A stretch of DNA of 64,000 nt, taken from assembly GCF_022376445.1 (NCBI RefSeq), contig NW_025955123.1, positions 25,679 through 89,678 of the forward strand. The letters are read 5' to 3'. Positions within the stretch are counted from its first letter, which is position 1. The number at the start of each line of letters is the position of its first letter. Shown here one piece after another: positions 11,089 through 22,787 of the stretch. The DNA is from Fomitopsis serialis (taxonomy: Eukaryota; Basidiomycota; Agaricomycetes; Polyporales; Fomitopsidaceae). The notes under the pieces are model-generated. The model made no database searches. It was given only the letters and a program-made list of their open reading frames with translations, and was not told where the DNA came from. The position numbers were made by a program, and so were the translations under genes.

Positions 11089-12400
11089 TCAGAACCTCTG
11101 CCAAACGTTGTCAGGCGCATGCCAGTCAAAGTCAGGGGCTGGCTCCTCCGAGTATCCGGCTTCTCCACGCTCAGGCCTCGCCGCTACTACGCCCAACGGC
11201 GTTCCTGTATCCACTACGCTCCACTTCGCCTGCATGTACTTGCGAGGAACTCGAAGGTTCCCGGCCAGACATACGGCTGGTCCATGAATTGCAGCTTCAT
11301 GGAACATGTGGGGGGCTCCGATCTCAGGCCCTTGGCGTGGTCACTCACGTAGAGGGTGACACGTACATGGCCGAGCTTGAAGGTAGGAATTTGGCGTAGG
11401 GGGAGGTGTAGGACAGGGGTTTCGTCTTCGAGCATCGATACAGGAAGAACGTTTGTCGTTCAATGTCGTAGAAGTCGAAGCCGGTGTCGCCGAGGCCCAT
11501 GCGGGGCCACGTCCTCCACGGGCTCAGCCCCGGAACGTGAGCAGCATCAGGGGCTGCTCCGTAGGAGGAGCTATGAGCATCTCCTTCCTCTTCTCGTCTA
11601 TCTCGCACAAGAGAGGGATGGAGATGGGGTCCTCGAGATCCTGAAGAAGTTCCGTACGCGAGTTAGAATTGAGGGGCCACACAGACGTGAGGGACGTACC
11701 TTGATAAAGAACAAGGCCTCCACCACAGCCACTCTGGGAGCGTCCTCCTCCGGCCCGTAATGCTGCAAGAGTCGGGGGACTCTCCTCCAGTCCTGATAGA
11801 ACAGCCCAACGGCGCCCAGAACACCCAGCCTCGCATTCTAACAGGCCCGAAAGGCCCGAAGCTGTCGGATCGAATGGCATCTAGGATGGACGTCTGTACC
11901 TCCGGTGTGGGCTGCATCCAAGCTGGGCACCGAACCATGGGACAGCCCGTTCTCTGATGTGTCATACACTTCGCAAATAGGAATATTAGCCAGCTAATAC
12001 CACTATGCAGATACATGGCACTCACGTAGTCATATAACTCCCCGATGTTTTTCTTTTCCAGGCATAGGACCGTAACGTGTGTAAGACTGGATCCGTGAGG
12101 GCATTGCCTAGTCCCGTGTTCCACTATCTGCGGATAGGACGGCAGGCCGTTCTGTGAGATGATGTTGAGAAGGCGGGGTCGATGCGGGAGACGGCCATGA
12201 TAAAGCTTGAGATGTCCGGTCGTAGCGGCAGGATGAGTTGAGAGGCGGGTGGGAGTGGTCTGAGGGTGGTTCGAAGATGGTTGAGAGAAGAGCACAGGAG
12301 TTACCAAGTGGCCGGAAAGCCACACTCAAGCGCTGGTTGAGCGCTTGATCAGGTCTTCATGAAGTGCTCGCACTTGCCGGTACTCGGACTCAGAGTGGGC
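11089..12400 (-). pseudogene. Unknown protein, tandem copy B, paralogue of copy A
   Basis: Homologous segments on the minus strand are, in order: EYRQVRALHEDLIKR (about 12385-12340), HVTVLCLEKKNIGELYDY (about 12085-12030), CPMVRCPAWMQPTPEV...RMRGWVFWA (about 11945-11810), LPLRQIPTFKLGHVRVTLYV (about 11410-11345) and KLQFMDQPYVWPGTFEFLAS ending near 11230. The last part (PRKYMQAKWSVVDTG...PDFDWHAPDNVWQRF) continues to a stop at 11089 but in a neighbouring frame, and the exon after 12340 meets a stop. The copy is therefore probably broken. Gene order and orientation are the same as copy A, so this is a direct tandem duplication with substantial divergence. Exon borders are approximate. Confidence 0.4.
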
Positions 12401-12430
12401 AAGAATTGTATGTATTGAGCTAAATGTATT

Positions 12431-13392
12431 CTAAGATCTGTGCATGTCGACGAGAGGCTGTATCAGGGTGCAACGCAAGCAAAGAAAGGCCGGATGGTTG
12501 AGATGATCATCCGGAGTATGATGAACCGCCGTGAAGAGCAGCTTACATGCTGTAGTGCCCATAAGAGAGCCGGTAAGGGTCAGCGTCGCCCACCAGGTAC
12601 TAGCTGACTCTCCAAAACAATGAGATAATGCTACGGCGTGCATGTGCAGAGGCGTCCTGCATGATGCGGCTGTCGAAGTTCGCAGGCTGCATGCCGTGCA
12701 GCGGAGACGCATGAAGGTGGCCTTGCTGGAGATCCGGTCCGCCGTACAGCGTTCAGAAGCCTGGATGCACTTCAGGATGAGAGCGTCAGTGAAGGCGACA
12801 GAATACATAGAATCTCAATCATCAGCGCACCTTCTCAATGACGTTCGAGCTGAACTTCTGGACAAACAGCGCTCAGACGTTGCCAGTGAACTGGCGGATG
12901 ACCGCATTGCTGAAGCGGTGGTCTGCAGAGTTATCAACTGGTACGCATGGCAGACTGTGCTTCGGTCGAAACAGACTCCAGCCCAAGTTGTAGGTCTGCA
13001 CTCTGCTGGGGGATGATGGACGTCAGTCGTGTTTTCCCGGGCTCTATCGGACGTGGACAACTAACTGTGTTCGGGTCGAAGCCCTTCTACGACATGTCAA
13101 TGCAGCGTGGTTTCGCATAGACGTGCAGACCGCAACGGATCTACGACACCACTGCACTATCCTGTACGCCCGCATCGTCCGCGCCTTCCATGAGGTTACG
13201 CTAAGAGAGAACGGTCAGCACTTACAAGTGCATCTCCAGCTACCATTAGAAACACGTACCATCCCATGGGTGTTACGTTCATGTCATGAGGCCTACACAC
13301 AGCGAGGCCTTCAGAGAGCAGGTCAAGAGTGAAGATGTCGAAATAGGAGACTTACTGACTCAGCTAGTACGTCAAGGAAAAATGGAAAGCCA
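12431..13392. other. No recognisable gene downstream of the Plavaka transposase
   Basis: Short open frames occur on both strands but none has consistent exon structure or a known motif. The stretch lies between the decayed paralogues and the 3' end of the Plavaka gene, so it may hold the element's 3' end. I could not find a matching inverted terminus. Confidence 0.4.
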
Positions 13393-16300
13393 CTACCATA
13401 GCGTCTGGTAGGCGTACATACCAGCCCAGTTGTTCAGATGGAATCTGGTCGCCTTGTCAAGAACGTTGTCGGAAGACCATTCCCTTGGAGCTGCCCCACC
13501 CGGCCCATCCGGAAACGAAGGTATCAGCTGGCATGACTGGCGTATCTGAGCCAGCTGTACGATCCTTCCAGGCGGAAGACCATCCGCCCCCGGGGGTGGC
13601 TTACTCACAGAGTACATGAGATGCCGTGGGTCGGCTGCACCAGGGAAGCGGGTATACCACTCCACGTATGCAAGAGGACCCTGAGGCCACCAGGAAGGTG
13701 CCGGACTGCCTCCATGAGATGGGGAGAGGGTCTTAGGCAGCGTGAAGATGACTTTGACGCGCCCTGCTCTTGTGCCTTTACAGTGGAAATGAGCAACATT
13801 ATACGCAGGAACTCAAGACACTAAGTACTCACCTTTGACCCCAGTTGCCTCAGCCTCCTCAGTCTCAAGCACAATGGCGGTATCGAAACGGCTCTTCCTT
13901 CCCTGGCGACCGGAAGCAGGCACTGACCTGATAGCGTCAACCTCCGGTTTGCCGTCCAGCAGCTCACAAGGGTTGAATTGAACCTTGTGATACACGTCGA
14001 CGCGATCGAAGGGCAACCAGGCCCTCGATAGATCGCGTCGAGTGAGTGTAAGTTCAGGCGGCTGCAGGTCATTGATGTATCTTGCAAGAGCGGTGGTAAA
14101 GCCAGGTGCGTTGTGCTGCGTCTGGACCGTAGCGAGATGTTGCGCTGGCGACGGTGGGTGCTTAGCTATCTTGATAGAATGGTCTCCTGGGACCGGTTCG
14201 GTGTCCTGTGCGTCCTGAGCGTTGGAGTCCACTGTCCCGCCATCCACTGATTCCTCTGGGTCCTCTACCTCCTCCTCCTCACAACACTCCTGGAACACTT
14301 CGTAAAGGGCCATTTTCTCCCGCCGGGAGATCCACTTCACCATCTGTGGAAACTCGTCCCTATGGTTGGAGGCTCGCCATGCTTTCTTGGCGAAGTCGAT
14401 ATGGAGTCGCTCGAACAACTCCGTATTATAGTTGTCTGTCGTCCCGAACTGTCGAATTGACTGGACGTAATGGAGGAGGGAGTGAACCTTGGGGATGTTG
14501 AGATCGTCTCGTATCCCCAGCTCTACCAGGACGTGCTTGTGTTTGTGAAAGGTGTCCAACGCATCCTCAAGATACCTGAGCGTGTCGTCATCGTGCGTAG
14601 GGTACTGAGCTATATAGATGAAATCAAGCAGCGCTCGAAAGGCCAGGACGACAGAGTTGGGAATCTTCCCTATGAGACAGCCCAGCAGGACGCGGGCCAT
14701 CTCCTTGCGCTCTTTTCCAGACACTTGAGCAAGGGCGGAGATACCGTTCTTGAAGTGTCGAACGCCGTGCGCAGGCGGGAGACATCGAAGTCGACTGTCC
14801 AGCTCTTCCGGACCGATGAGATCCTCGCACCAAGTCATGAGGTGCTTGAAAACACCTTGATACAACTGGTGGAGGATGTCAGGCGTGATCGAGAGGTGGA
14901 TATCGGCATACGGTAGGTCCGCCCAGAAGGGCTTTCGAACAGTCCCCACGACGTCCCGCTCCATACTGAGAGCCTCAGAAGCCGCTGCACTGCGCCCGTT
15001 CAGAGACGACTCTTCGATGATGCTCTCCGTCAGCTCAGGAGTGCGTGGGTCCGCCGCCACACGGTCCCCCAGTTTGTCAGCGGGACACTGACACTTGGGG
15101 CATGTTCCGTATTTTGAACAGGCCACCAGACCCTGTTCCGGGTAGTCAGCGACATAAGACGCTAGGATGGGGTGTACCCGACGAACAGCGCCATCGCCGC
15201 CGGTCACTTCAAAGCCCTCAACACCGGCGCGGACGAGGGGCTTGAGGATGATGCGCATAGCCGCATGGAAAAGCTGGTGGGTCCGCGATTTGTGTTCTCG
15301 CTTGGTCATGTTCTTCTTACTGATCTTGGTAACCGGGAGATAGCCTAGCAGAATGCAGGCATGCTCGGAGGGTTTGCGACGGAGCGCACGAGGAATGTTA
15401 CCTAGGGTCAGGTACACCGGGTACGCACACTTGTTACCCGAAAACTGGGTGAGCTGGGTCTTGTCCGTGGATATAATCACAGGCGCGACCGCAGCACCCC
15501 CTGGCAGTAATTGCTACATACCCAGGATGTCAGAGATCAACAAGGTAGGTGGGAAAACTGATGCTTACCTGGACAGCATTCCACCAAAGACCAGTCCACA
15601 TTTCGGTGAATATCCTGCGTGTTTTGGAACGGTCGGCGAAGACACGCCTCGGGCGGTACACGATCTGCTTAGCATATGATGGGTTACCTAGGAGGGCCTG
15701 TATAGCCTCGAGAATGTCCCGGTATCGTATAATGTGTTCCTCGTCTGGCCGGTCACGGAACGTCAAGGTCGTCATCTTCCATGTCGCCCTATCAGGAATA
15801 CTGTCTACTTTCATGAAGAGTTGCCTGACGTCCTTGAAGGTTAGCCCCAGCTTTTCAACCACCTGTGAGCCAGCCACGTAAATGGTGAGCTCTTGCAGTG
15901 CCTATGAATAGAGAAACCTACCCCCGGTATGCGCAGGAACCGATTTAGAGAATTCTGGCCGACATCCTCACGAACTGCCCACATGGCCACCTGCCAGTCA
16001 AGTTCGGACGCGAACGGCCTCCACTTCTGGTTGAGGTCTCCCTTGTCCGGTGGCTCGTCTTCACCGTCTACGTCCATGGCATCGCTGTCGTCCTCATTTT
16101 TCCCAAAGTAAGCCTTCCACGTCTCGACAATTGTCTCCTCCATCCGTACGACCATGCCGGCGAGCTTGTTTTCCTCCTCCACTCTGGTGTCTTCGTCATC
16201 GTCCAAGGCAGGGACGGGAACACCGGGCAAAGCGGGGGCCCCAGCCCTCTGGGACGTAGAGGACGAGGCCTCTCCTTCGTTTTCCACATGAAAGTTTGCA

Positions 16301-16614
16301 TGGGAAGGGGGAAGTACGAACCGAAACAGGTCCCGAGTCTCCATGACATCTTGGAAAGTGGTTGGTTCGTCGTCAATGTCCATGTCCGCAGACTGTGACG
16401 CCCGGATCGCCTCCTCTCTAACGATTGTGCTGAAGTCACCCACACCGATGTCCTTGTTTTTCCCCTTATTGTACCAGCGGCACGATTTGGCGGTGGACAG
16501 GTGGGACAAGAGCCCTTGCGGGGTGTCCAAGAGCTTGTCGCAGGCCGGACACGTTCGGTCTTCCAGATCGCAAGTGCGGACGTGAGGGACCGCCCTTTCC
16601 TTGGCTCTTCCCAT
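13393..16614 (-). CDS. Plavaka-family DNA transposase, apparently intact, 1029 aa
   Basis: Exons on the minus strand: 16614-15922, 15901-15569, 15513-13833 and 13775-13393. All phases close, giving 1029 residues. The N-terminus carries a C2H2-like finger (CPACDKLLDTPQGLLSHL...C, residues about 20-45) followed by WYNKGKNKD, a hallmark of Plavaka proteins. An acidic linker follows. The transposase core (about 340-750) has PVIISTDKTQLTQFSGNK, TCPKCQCP, DIHLSITPDILHQLYQGVFK and NTELFERLHIDFAKKAWRAS. These hold the conserved acidic residues expected of an RNase H-like DDE/D catalytic site. The C-terminus (VKVIFTLPKTL, LAYVEWYTRF, WSSDNVLDKATRFHLNN) also matches the usual Plavaka ending. The first two introns are only 20 and 55 nt, and the 20-nt one is the weakest splice call. 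Plavaka elements are cut-and-paste transposons of the CACTA-like supergroup, widespread in Agaricomycetes. With no in-frame stop it may be recent and active. Its terminal repeats were not found. Confidence 0.9.
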
Positions 16615-17416
16615 CGTGTATCGTTAATTCTGGAGTGCTCCACCGTCATTAGCATTCTCCGCGTTGAGGTAGAATAAATGCTTTCGCACCTGCAGTCGAG
16701 AGAGTCAAACGCGTAGTGTTGGAGAAATTCGGGAGGTAGCTCAAACACTTGAAGAGTTGCTTCAAGGCGCCTGGGCGGCGCTCACCAGTCTATTCAATTG
16801 CTCATGAGGTAAATGTCTTAGGCTCACATGACAGTGGACTCACACGCATCATGCAATCATTTCTTTCCGTGTTTCACGCCTTCACTCTTGAGCGCTGTTG
16901 GTCGTGCAACCGTGTCTACACCGGTGAGTTGGAGCTTTTGCTGTTCCATGACCCGCTCACCTGTGCCATGGTTGTATATGCATGCTGTTCACGTCCTATA
17001 TGACATGGTAAAGCTTGATAACATTCTCTGTCACCCCTGTGGTATATACAGATCGAGGTACGGAGTACTGTGATCATGATATATACTAACTTCATCAGTA
17101 TATAGGCGGTATATTGGCTCTCCTGTAGGCTGCCACCGTCTCTGCTTACCTCAGCGTGCATCCTTCCTAAATTGGGCCAACTATCCGGCGGCAAACTGCT
17201 CGCGTGGCTGGACAGAGCGTGTCCGCTCGCGTGGCCGGACAGAGCGTGTCCGCTCACGTGGCCTCTGGCAGGCGCCATAAACGGGCAGTAGCCCTAACGA
17301 AAGCTGTATGCGTGTGCATAGTTGACTGTTCCAGAAAGGTGAGCGTTCTCTCTTCCAAGGGCGTGTAGTACATTTTGACACCCGCATTCAGGGAGAAGAC
17401 GCTGCTGTACCCGCAC
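16615..17416. other. Spacer between the Plavaka gene and the palindrome
   Basis: Contains AT-rich sequence around 16970-17125 with several TATATA words, which could serve as promoter for the minus-strand Plavaka gene only if transcription starts far upstream. No coding frame looks real. A short tandem repeat at 17201-17262 is listed separately. Confidence 0.45.
17201..17262. repeat. 27-bp tandem repeat, about 2.3 copies
   Basis: Two 27-bp units (starting CGCGTGGCTGGACAGAGCG and CGCGTGGCCGGACAGAGCG) and part of a third. Each contains the inverted word GGACAGAGCGTGTCC, a short perfect-stem hairpin. It lies 155 bp outside the left end of the large palindrome. Confidence 0.8.
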
Positions 17417-19152
17417 TCACAACAAACCCGACATGGTATCTGGACACGGGATATGGTACGGGATATCTAATAATATATTTTGAATATCCCGTTCGGGGAT
17501 ATTGTGATTGGGGATAAGGAAAGTCTGGATACTTAAAGTATCCCGGAATGGGTTACTTTGAGTTTCCCCCATACAGTATCGCAGGCCGGGATATGGTGAG
17601 GCATGTTTAAAATATCTCTGGCCACCGTGACAATGATGTCCATTTCCGTCTAACCATTGCCCATACCCACGTTGCCTGTTTTCATTATCGAGTGGCACGC
17701 GTAGTCACGGACATGTGACGCCGCAGGCCCGAGCCATTACTTACCGGAAAAGGCAACTGTGGCTCCCGCTGCCGCCGCGGCGAACGGCAGTACTTATGGT
17801 GTCGTGTCGCGGTATGGTGCGTCGCGGTTCGGTGTGTCGCGGCGCGTCGCGTCGTGTCATGTCACGGTACGGCGTGTCATGTCATGGCATGGCACGGTAC
17901 GGTGTGGCGTGGCATGTCACGGTACGGCGTGTCATGGCACGGCATGGCACGGCATGGCACGGCGTGGCGTGTCATGGCACGGCACGGTACGGTATGGCAC
18001 GGTACGGCGTGTCATGGCACGGTACGGCGTGTCATGGCACGGTACGGCGCGTCATGGCATGGCACGGTACGGCGCGTCATGGCATGGCACGGTACGGCGT
18101 GTCATGGCATGGCACGGCGCGTCGTGTCACGGTATGGCACCGTGCGACGCGTCATGTCACGGTATGGCATGGCACGGCACGGCGCGGTACAGTACGGCGT
18201 CACGGTGCCGTGTCATGGCATGGTATGGTACGATATACTTCGCTCATGTCATTTTATTACAATCATGTTGTTCTTGCATTGTACTACGGCAGCCTGAGTT
18301 GAATAGGTTAATGTATGTAGGGTACAATATACTTCACAAGTCGCGAGAGGAGTGGCCTGACATAAGCACCATGCACCATGACACGGCACCGTGACACCGT
18401 ACTGTACCGCGCCGTGCCGTGCCATGCCATACCGTGACATGACGCGTCGCGCGGTGCCATACCGTGACACGACGCGCCGTGCCATGCCATGACACGCCGT
18501 ACCGTGCCATGCCATGACGCGCCGTACCGTGCCATGACACGCCGTACCGTGCCATGACACGCCGTACTGTGCCATACCGTACCGTGCCGTGCCATGACAC
18601 GCCACGCCGTGCCATGCCGTGCCATGCCGTGCCATGACACGCCGTACCGTGACATGCCACGCCACACCGTACCGTGCCATGCCATGACATGACACGCCGT
18701 ACCGTGACATGACACGACGCGACGCGCCGCGACACACCGAACCGCGACGCACCATACCGCGACACGACACCATAAGTACTGCCGTTCGCCGCGGCGGCAG
18801 CGGGAGCCACAGTTGCCTTTTCTGGTAAGTAATGGCTCGGGCCTGCGGCGTCACATGTCCGTGACTACGCGTGCCACTCGACAATGAAAACAGGCAACGT
18901 GGGTATGGGCAATGGTTAGACGGAAATGGACATCATTGTCACGGTGGCCAGAGATATTTTAAACATGCCTCACCATATCCCGGCCTGCGATACTGTATGG
19001 GGGAAACTCAAAGTAACCCATTCCGGGATACTTTAAGTATCCAGACTTTCCTTATCCCCAATCACAATATCCCCGAACGGGATATTCAAAATATATTATT
19101 AGATATCCCGTACCATATCCCGTGTCCAGATACCATGTCGGGTTTGTTGTGA
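17417..19152. repeat. 1.74-kb near-perfect palindrome (long inverted repeat with short spacer)
   Basis: The sequence 17417 to about 18219 is the reverse complement of about 18376-19152, with only a few substitutions and roughly one extra internal repeat copy in the left arm. The 150-bp centre (about 18220-18375) is not self-complementary. The outer 300 bp of each arm are unique and AT-richer, with several GGGATAT/ATATCCC words. The inner 400 bp are a degenerate tandem array of a roughly 20-bp unit (CATGGCACGGTACGGCGTGT). Translations of the arms (repeating HGT, RYG and CHG words) are artefacts of the repeat. Symmetry stops abruptly outside TCACAACAAACCCG at each end. No clear target-site duplication flanks it. 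It is likely a foldback/MITE-like element or a recent inverted duplication. Confidence 0.95.
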
Positions 19153-19491
19153 CTGGTCTGTGATGGCCATGTTGGGCAGATTCTGCTTATCTCAGCAGTG
19201 GCGATCATGACACGGCTCCCCGTGACCATGTCCCAGCCAGTCCTGTAACCAGGCGGGTATTACAGGTGCGGGCCGGAATGATAGTCTGTCCATCTGGAGG
19301 TGGCCGTTCCACAAGTCGTGCATGGTGAACGGGTGATAGTCGGAGTAAGTGTTGCCTTAGCTAAGGTTCCCGTCTGGGTTGTGTTTACACGGGTGTTGCA
19401 GGGACTTTATCACACACCGCTCTGAAACCGGGACTCCGATCTTCAACTTGGACTGCTTCAACTTGCTCTGTCACCGAAGTCTGACACCGTC

Positions 19492-21176
19492 ATGTCATGT
19501 ACTAATCGCTCCCCCTCTCCTTCCTCCATCCACACCGCCTCCGATGTAGGTTCCGCGCCTCATACGGACAGTTCTGGCGACATAGAGCATCTAGCTCTTC
19601 GAACCCCATCCGAACGCTCCTTTGATGCCGACATCGACACCCACTACTCCCCGAACAATGCCTTCGCAGAGAGGATGCGCCGCGAGAGGTTTGCTGTGCA
19701 AGCAGAATCCACCCCTGCTATTGCAAAGCTACCCCTCTGGCGAGAGGCCTCCCCACATGAGCACGTCGAGGATGACAGGTTTGGCGCCCTCCTTCCCTTG
19801 CTTCCTGCGGCAGCAAGCCATCCCGATTTATTCAAGCGCTTTCTACACAAGATAGAGGTGCTATACGACAACTGGGTTGCCTGCGGTGAGAAGGAATTTG
19901 TCGTACAGGTGACGTACTCATTCCGTCTCTCTCTCAAATGCATTGCTGATGTATTCATGTATCTCCGGTGTTTGACTAGGATATACTGGGGATCAACGAG
20001 GAGCAGTATCTCTTGCTACAACACGCATTGGACGAGAGCTGGGACTGGAAAGAGAATGAGGACACGAAGAAACTAGTGGCGTTTCTGCGTAGTATCAAGT
20101 GAGTATCAAATGTCCGTCCATAACCCGCTGTCACTCACTCCGTCACAGTATGGACTTCTGGAAAGAGGACCATAAAGCGGTTCTCCATGGTCCCACCTTC
20201 AGTGAGGACTGCGCCTTCCGCCTCATCGACCGTATGACGATGGCCTTCAAGCGTATTAGTCAAGTCTACCACTACGACTCCCTGGAGATGGGGAACGATC
20301 TGGTCGTCAAAGAAGGCAGGGTGATCTTCACCCTTCGTGGAAGCGCAGTGATGGCTGTGAAGGGTGGGGATAGCGACGGGATAGAGATGGACGAGAGCGA
20401 GCAGAAGAAACGTGCACGTTCCCCTCTTTTCTTCTGTCTTGTGACGAACACTCGTGCGGAGTTCTTGTACCAGACGCGTAAGGTGAGCCGGTCCTTCAAC
20501 TGCTTTAGGAGCACCGGTAATCAATCCTACAGATCGCCTGTGCCTTGGAAGGCCTGCCCCTGCTGCAGGGCTTCGTCATTGCCCATGTAGGGTTGGCGGA
20601 TGCATCATCCAGTGGTGACATCCTCTATGATCAGGGCGGACGTCTCCTGGATGACGAGAATCCAACCATGGAGGCCTGTTTGGCTATCTACGGTCGGTCT
20701 GACTTCGTCAACTTCATGGAGTGCACGAGCAACGCCAGGGAGTTGGCGGATTGGGATGTATATGCAGGGCGGAACTTCATGGCGAGTAGTGTTTCCCTGT
20801 CTTAGTGCTTCGCTATTTAATATTACTTCAATAGCGACTCCTCAGCATGTTCCCCCAACCTGTCACGAAGCCCCCAGGCGGTCAACGCACTGTGGAAGAA
20901 ATCCTGCACGACATCATGCAGTCTTACGTGGCGACCTTCTCCGCTGCCTCTGAGGCGTGCAATGAACTGCCGTGGGCGAGTATGTTCCCCGATCACGTTG
21001 GGAACGTGTGCAAGCTCGTCAACAAGGACGTCTTGAGCTGGGTGGACAGCGTCGTCCTGCACAAGACTGTCCGCTTGGCTCGGAAGCGCATCCACTGCAA
21101 TGGTTGGCCGTTGATATCGAGCATCGTGGGGCCGCATGGACAGAAGGGAGTGCTCCGTAACGCGCTGTTTACCTGA
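19492..21176 (+). CDS. Hypothetical protein, 486 aa, five exons
   Basis: No family recognised. Exons 19492-19908, 19980-20098, 20149-20482, 20533-20781 and 20835-21176 join in phase to 486 residues starting MSCTNRSPSPSS and ending GVLRNALFT. The fourth intron has to use a GC donor (ATG|GCGAGT ... ATAG) to keep the frame, which is uncommon. The first 60 residues are S/T-rich and disordered. The rest looks globular, with many helices (NEEQYLLLQHALDESWDWKE, TMAFKRISQVYHYDSLEMG, DFVNFMECTSNARELADWDV). A short KKRAR-type basic patch near residue 300 could be a nuclear signal. It is the first of four same-strand genes leading to a TET/JBP oxygenase. The spacing to the next gene start is 197 bp. Confidence 0.7.
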
Positions 21177-21372
21177 TCTACGATGTATACAGTATACTAT
21201 ACTATGTTCTATTTATTTCATGATGCAACGTGTAAGCTTTGATAGGGGGTTTATTGAGTCCTTAGACCGGTTTTCCCACATGAAGTCAAAAGGTGAGAAC
21301 TCCGGAAGAAGCTATTGAGGAAGCTCACGGCTCCGGGCGCTTTTGAGACTTTCTTTTCCGGCTCTCCTAGAA

Positions 21373-22637
21373 ATGCCATCAGCCTCAAGATCACCGGCCA
21401 GCCGGTACCACGACTGCATCGACGAATTTTGGAGTCTCTACATCCAAACTTGGCTACTTCCGATCTTCGCTTTCCACCATTTCCACTGCACGACTGCCAT
21501 AGCATCATTGGGAAGACATGGGTCCGGCAGCGCCTTCGTACCAGACAGTACCCTAATGCTGGAATTCGGTTTCACCCAATGTTTGTTCTACATGAGCGAA
21601 ACGGCACTGTCTCAGGCTAACAGGCTCAGGGAACTGATGAAAAAGGTGAGTACTCCATAGATTTCAATCCCTATGCTGATCAACGTTCTCAGCTCCAGGT
21701 CATGAAGAATAGACATCTCCTACCGGCAGGAGGCCTCATCTTTGTGATCGTCAAGGAGTCGACGAAATTCTCCGCCTTGCTCCCCAAATGGGTGGAACTG
21801 TATGCCCAAGGACGGAGCCGTGAGCTCCAGAATTGGGCCATCAGTCTCAGTCGGGGTTCATCTGGTGCTAGCAGGTCTCAAGCACCTATCAGGCTACAGG
21901 ACGCTGTCGCTTCCTATGGAGAGATCGCAGACCAGTGGTGGGATCATGCCTCCCCTCCCCTCATGCTAGACGGTCGCACTGTTGTCGGCCAATGCAGGGC
22001 TTACGCCTGTATTGCCCTGCCACATGAGTACGACAAGTTCGATCTTGCGGTTGCAGGCAATTGGCGTTTTCAGACTGTACTGGAGAGATTTACCTCCATT
22101 GTAGGTTTATCTGCATCGCTTTGAATGACTAATCTAACATCCGTTTGATAGGATATCACTATGCGTCCGCAACTTGCACCGGAGGGGAAGCAGCAAAACT
22201 TCCGACGCTTTGAAAGTTCTGTACGATCCATGGCCACCATCACGGCCAAGATCTGCAGCCTTCTCAAATCCACTGAGGATGGTCGTGCAATCTGCCATAC
22301 GTTCCTCGGTTTCTCAGAGGAAACAAACGAGGTCATCCTACAGTTTGCGAAGCGTCACATCCCAGGCTATGGCACTTCATACCTCGATCTCACTCACGAC
22401 CCAGACACCCAGCTCGTCCAAACCATGTCCGTCTATGCAGGACAACAACCTCCTTCCCTGATCGACTTCTTGGGCACGTTGAGCCCAGAATTGATCACTT
22501 ATTCCCAATCGCTGGCAATGTCCAGACTTCGAGGACGCTTCAGCAAATCGGCGACCAGGGCTACTGAGAGGGCAGCACAGGGACAGGGTGAGAGAAGTCG
22601 AGAGAAGTCGGTGAAAAACAGCAAGCGTAACGGCTAG
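21373..22637 (+). CDS. Hypothetical protein, 388 aa, three exons
   Basis: Exons 21373-21645, 21693-22100 and 22152-22637 join in phase via GTGAGT...CTCAG and GTAGGT...GATAG. The start at 21373 (MPSASRSPASRYHDCIDEFW) is the first ATG in the frame that splices correctly. An overlapping frame from 21315 does not connect to exon 2. Visible segments are DEFWSLYIQTWLLPIFAFHH, LLPAGGLIFVIVKESTKFSA, VELYAQGRSRELQNWAIS, and a basic C-terminus (RSREKSVKNSKRNG) that could be a nuclear signal. No known catalytic motif was found. It lies 150 bp before the TET/JBP gene on the same strand and 196 bp after the previous one, a compact spacing that would suit co-regulated neighbours. Confidence 0.68.
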
Positions 22638-22787
22638 AGGACGGACTATGCAGTAGATAGGTAACGTAGTATGTATCTGTACCATTTTGCATTGTATATT
22701 TCAGTGGAGTGTCCCTGACCGAGTTGTGGGCGCCAACAGGGCGCTTCCATACGAATACGACACGCGTGCAACGCTCTTCCCAATCTC

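Noticed and set aside
17417..17698. Identical 93-codon frames at the two palindrome ends
   Set aside because: They are identical because of the inverted repeat. No start context, splice structure or domain supports coding.
17715..18884. Long open frames on both strands full of HGT, RYG and CHG words
   Set aside because: They are readings of a 20-bp repeat inside a palindrome, open in several frames at once, so not genes.
21315..21620. Alternative frame for exon 1 of the 388-aa gene
   Set aside because: It ends in a stop and does not splice in phase into the clear second exon.
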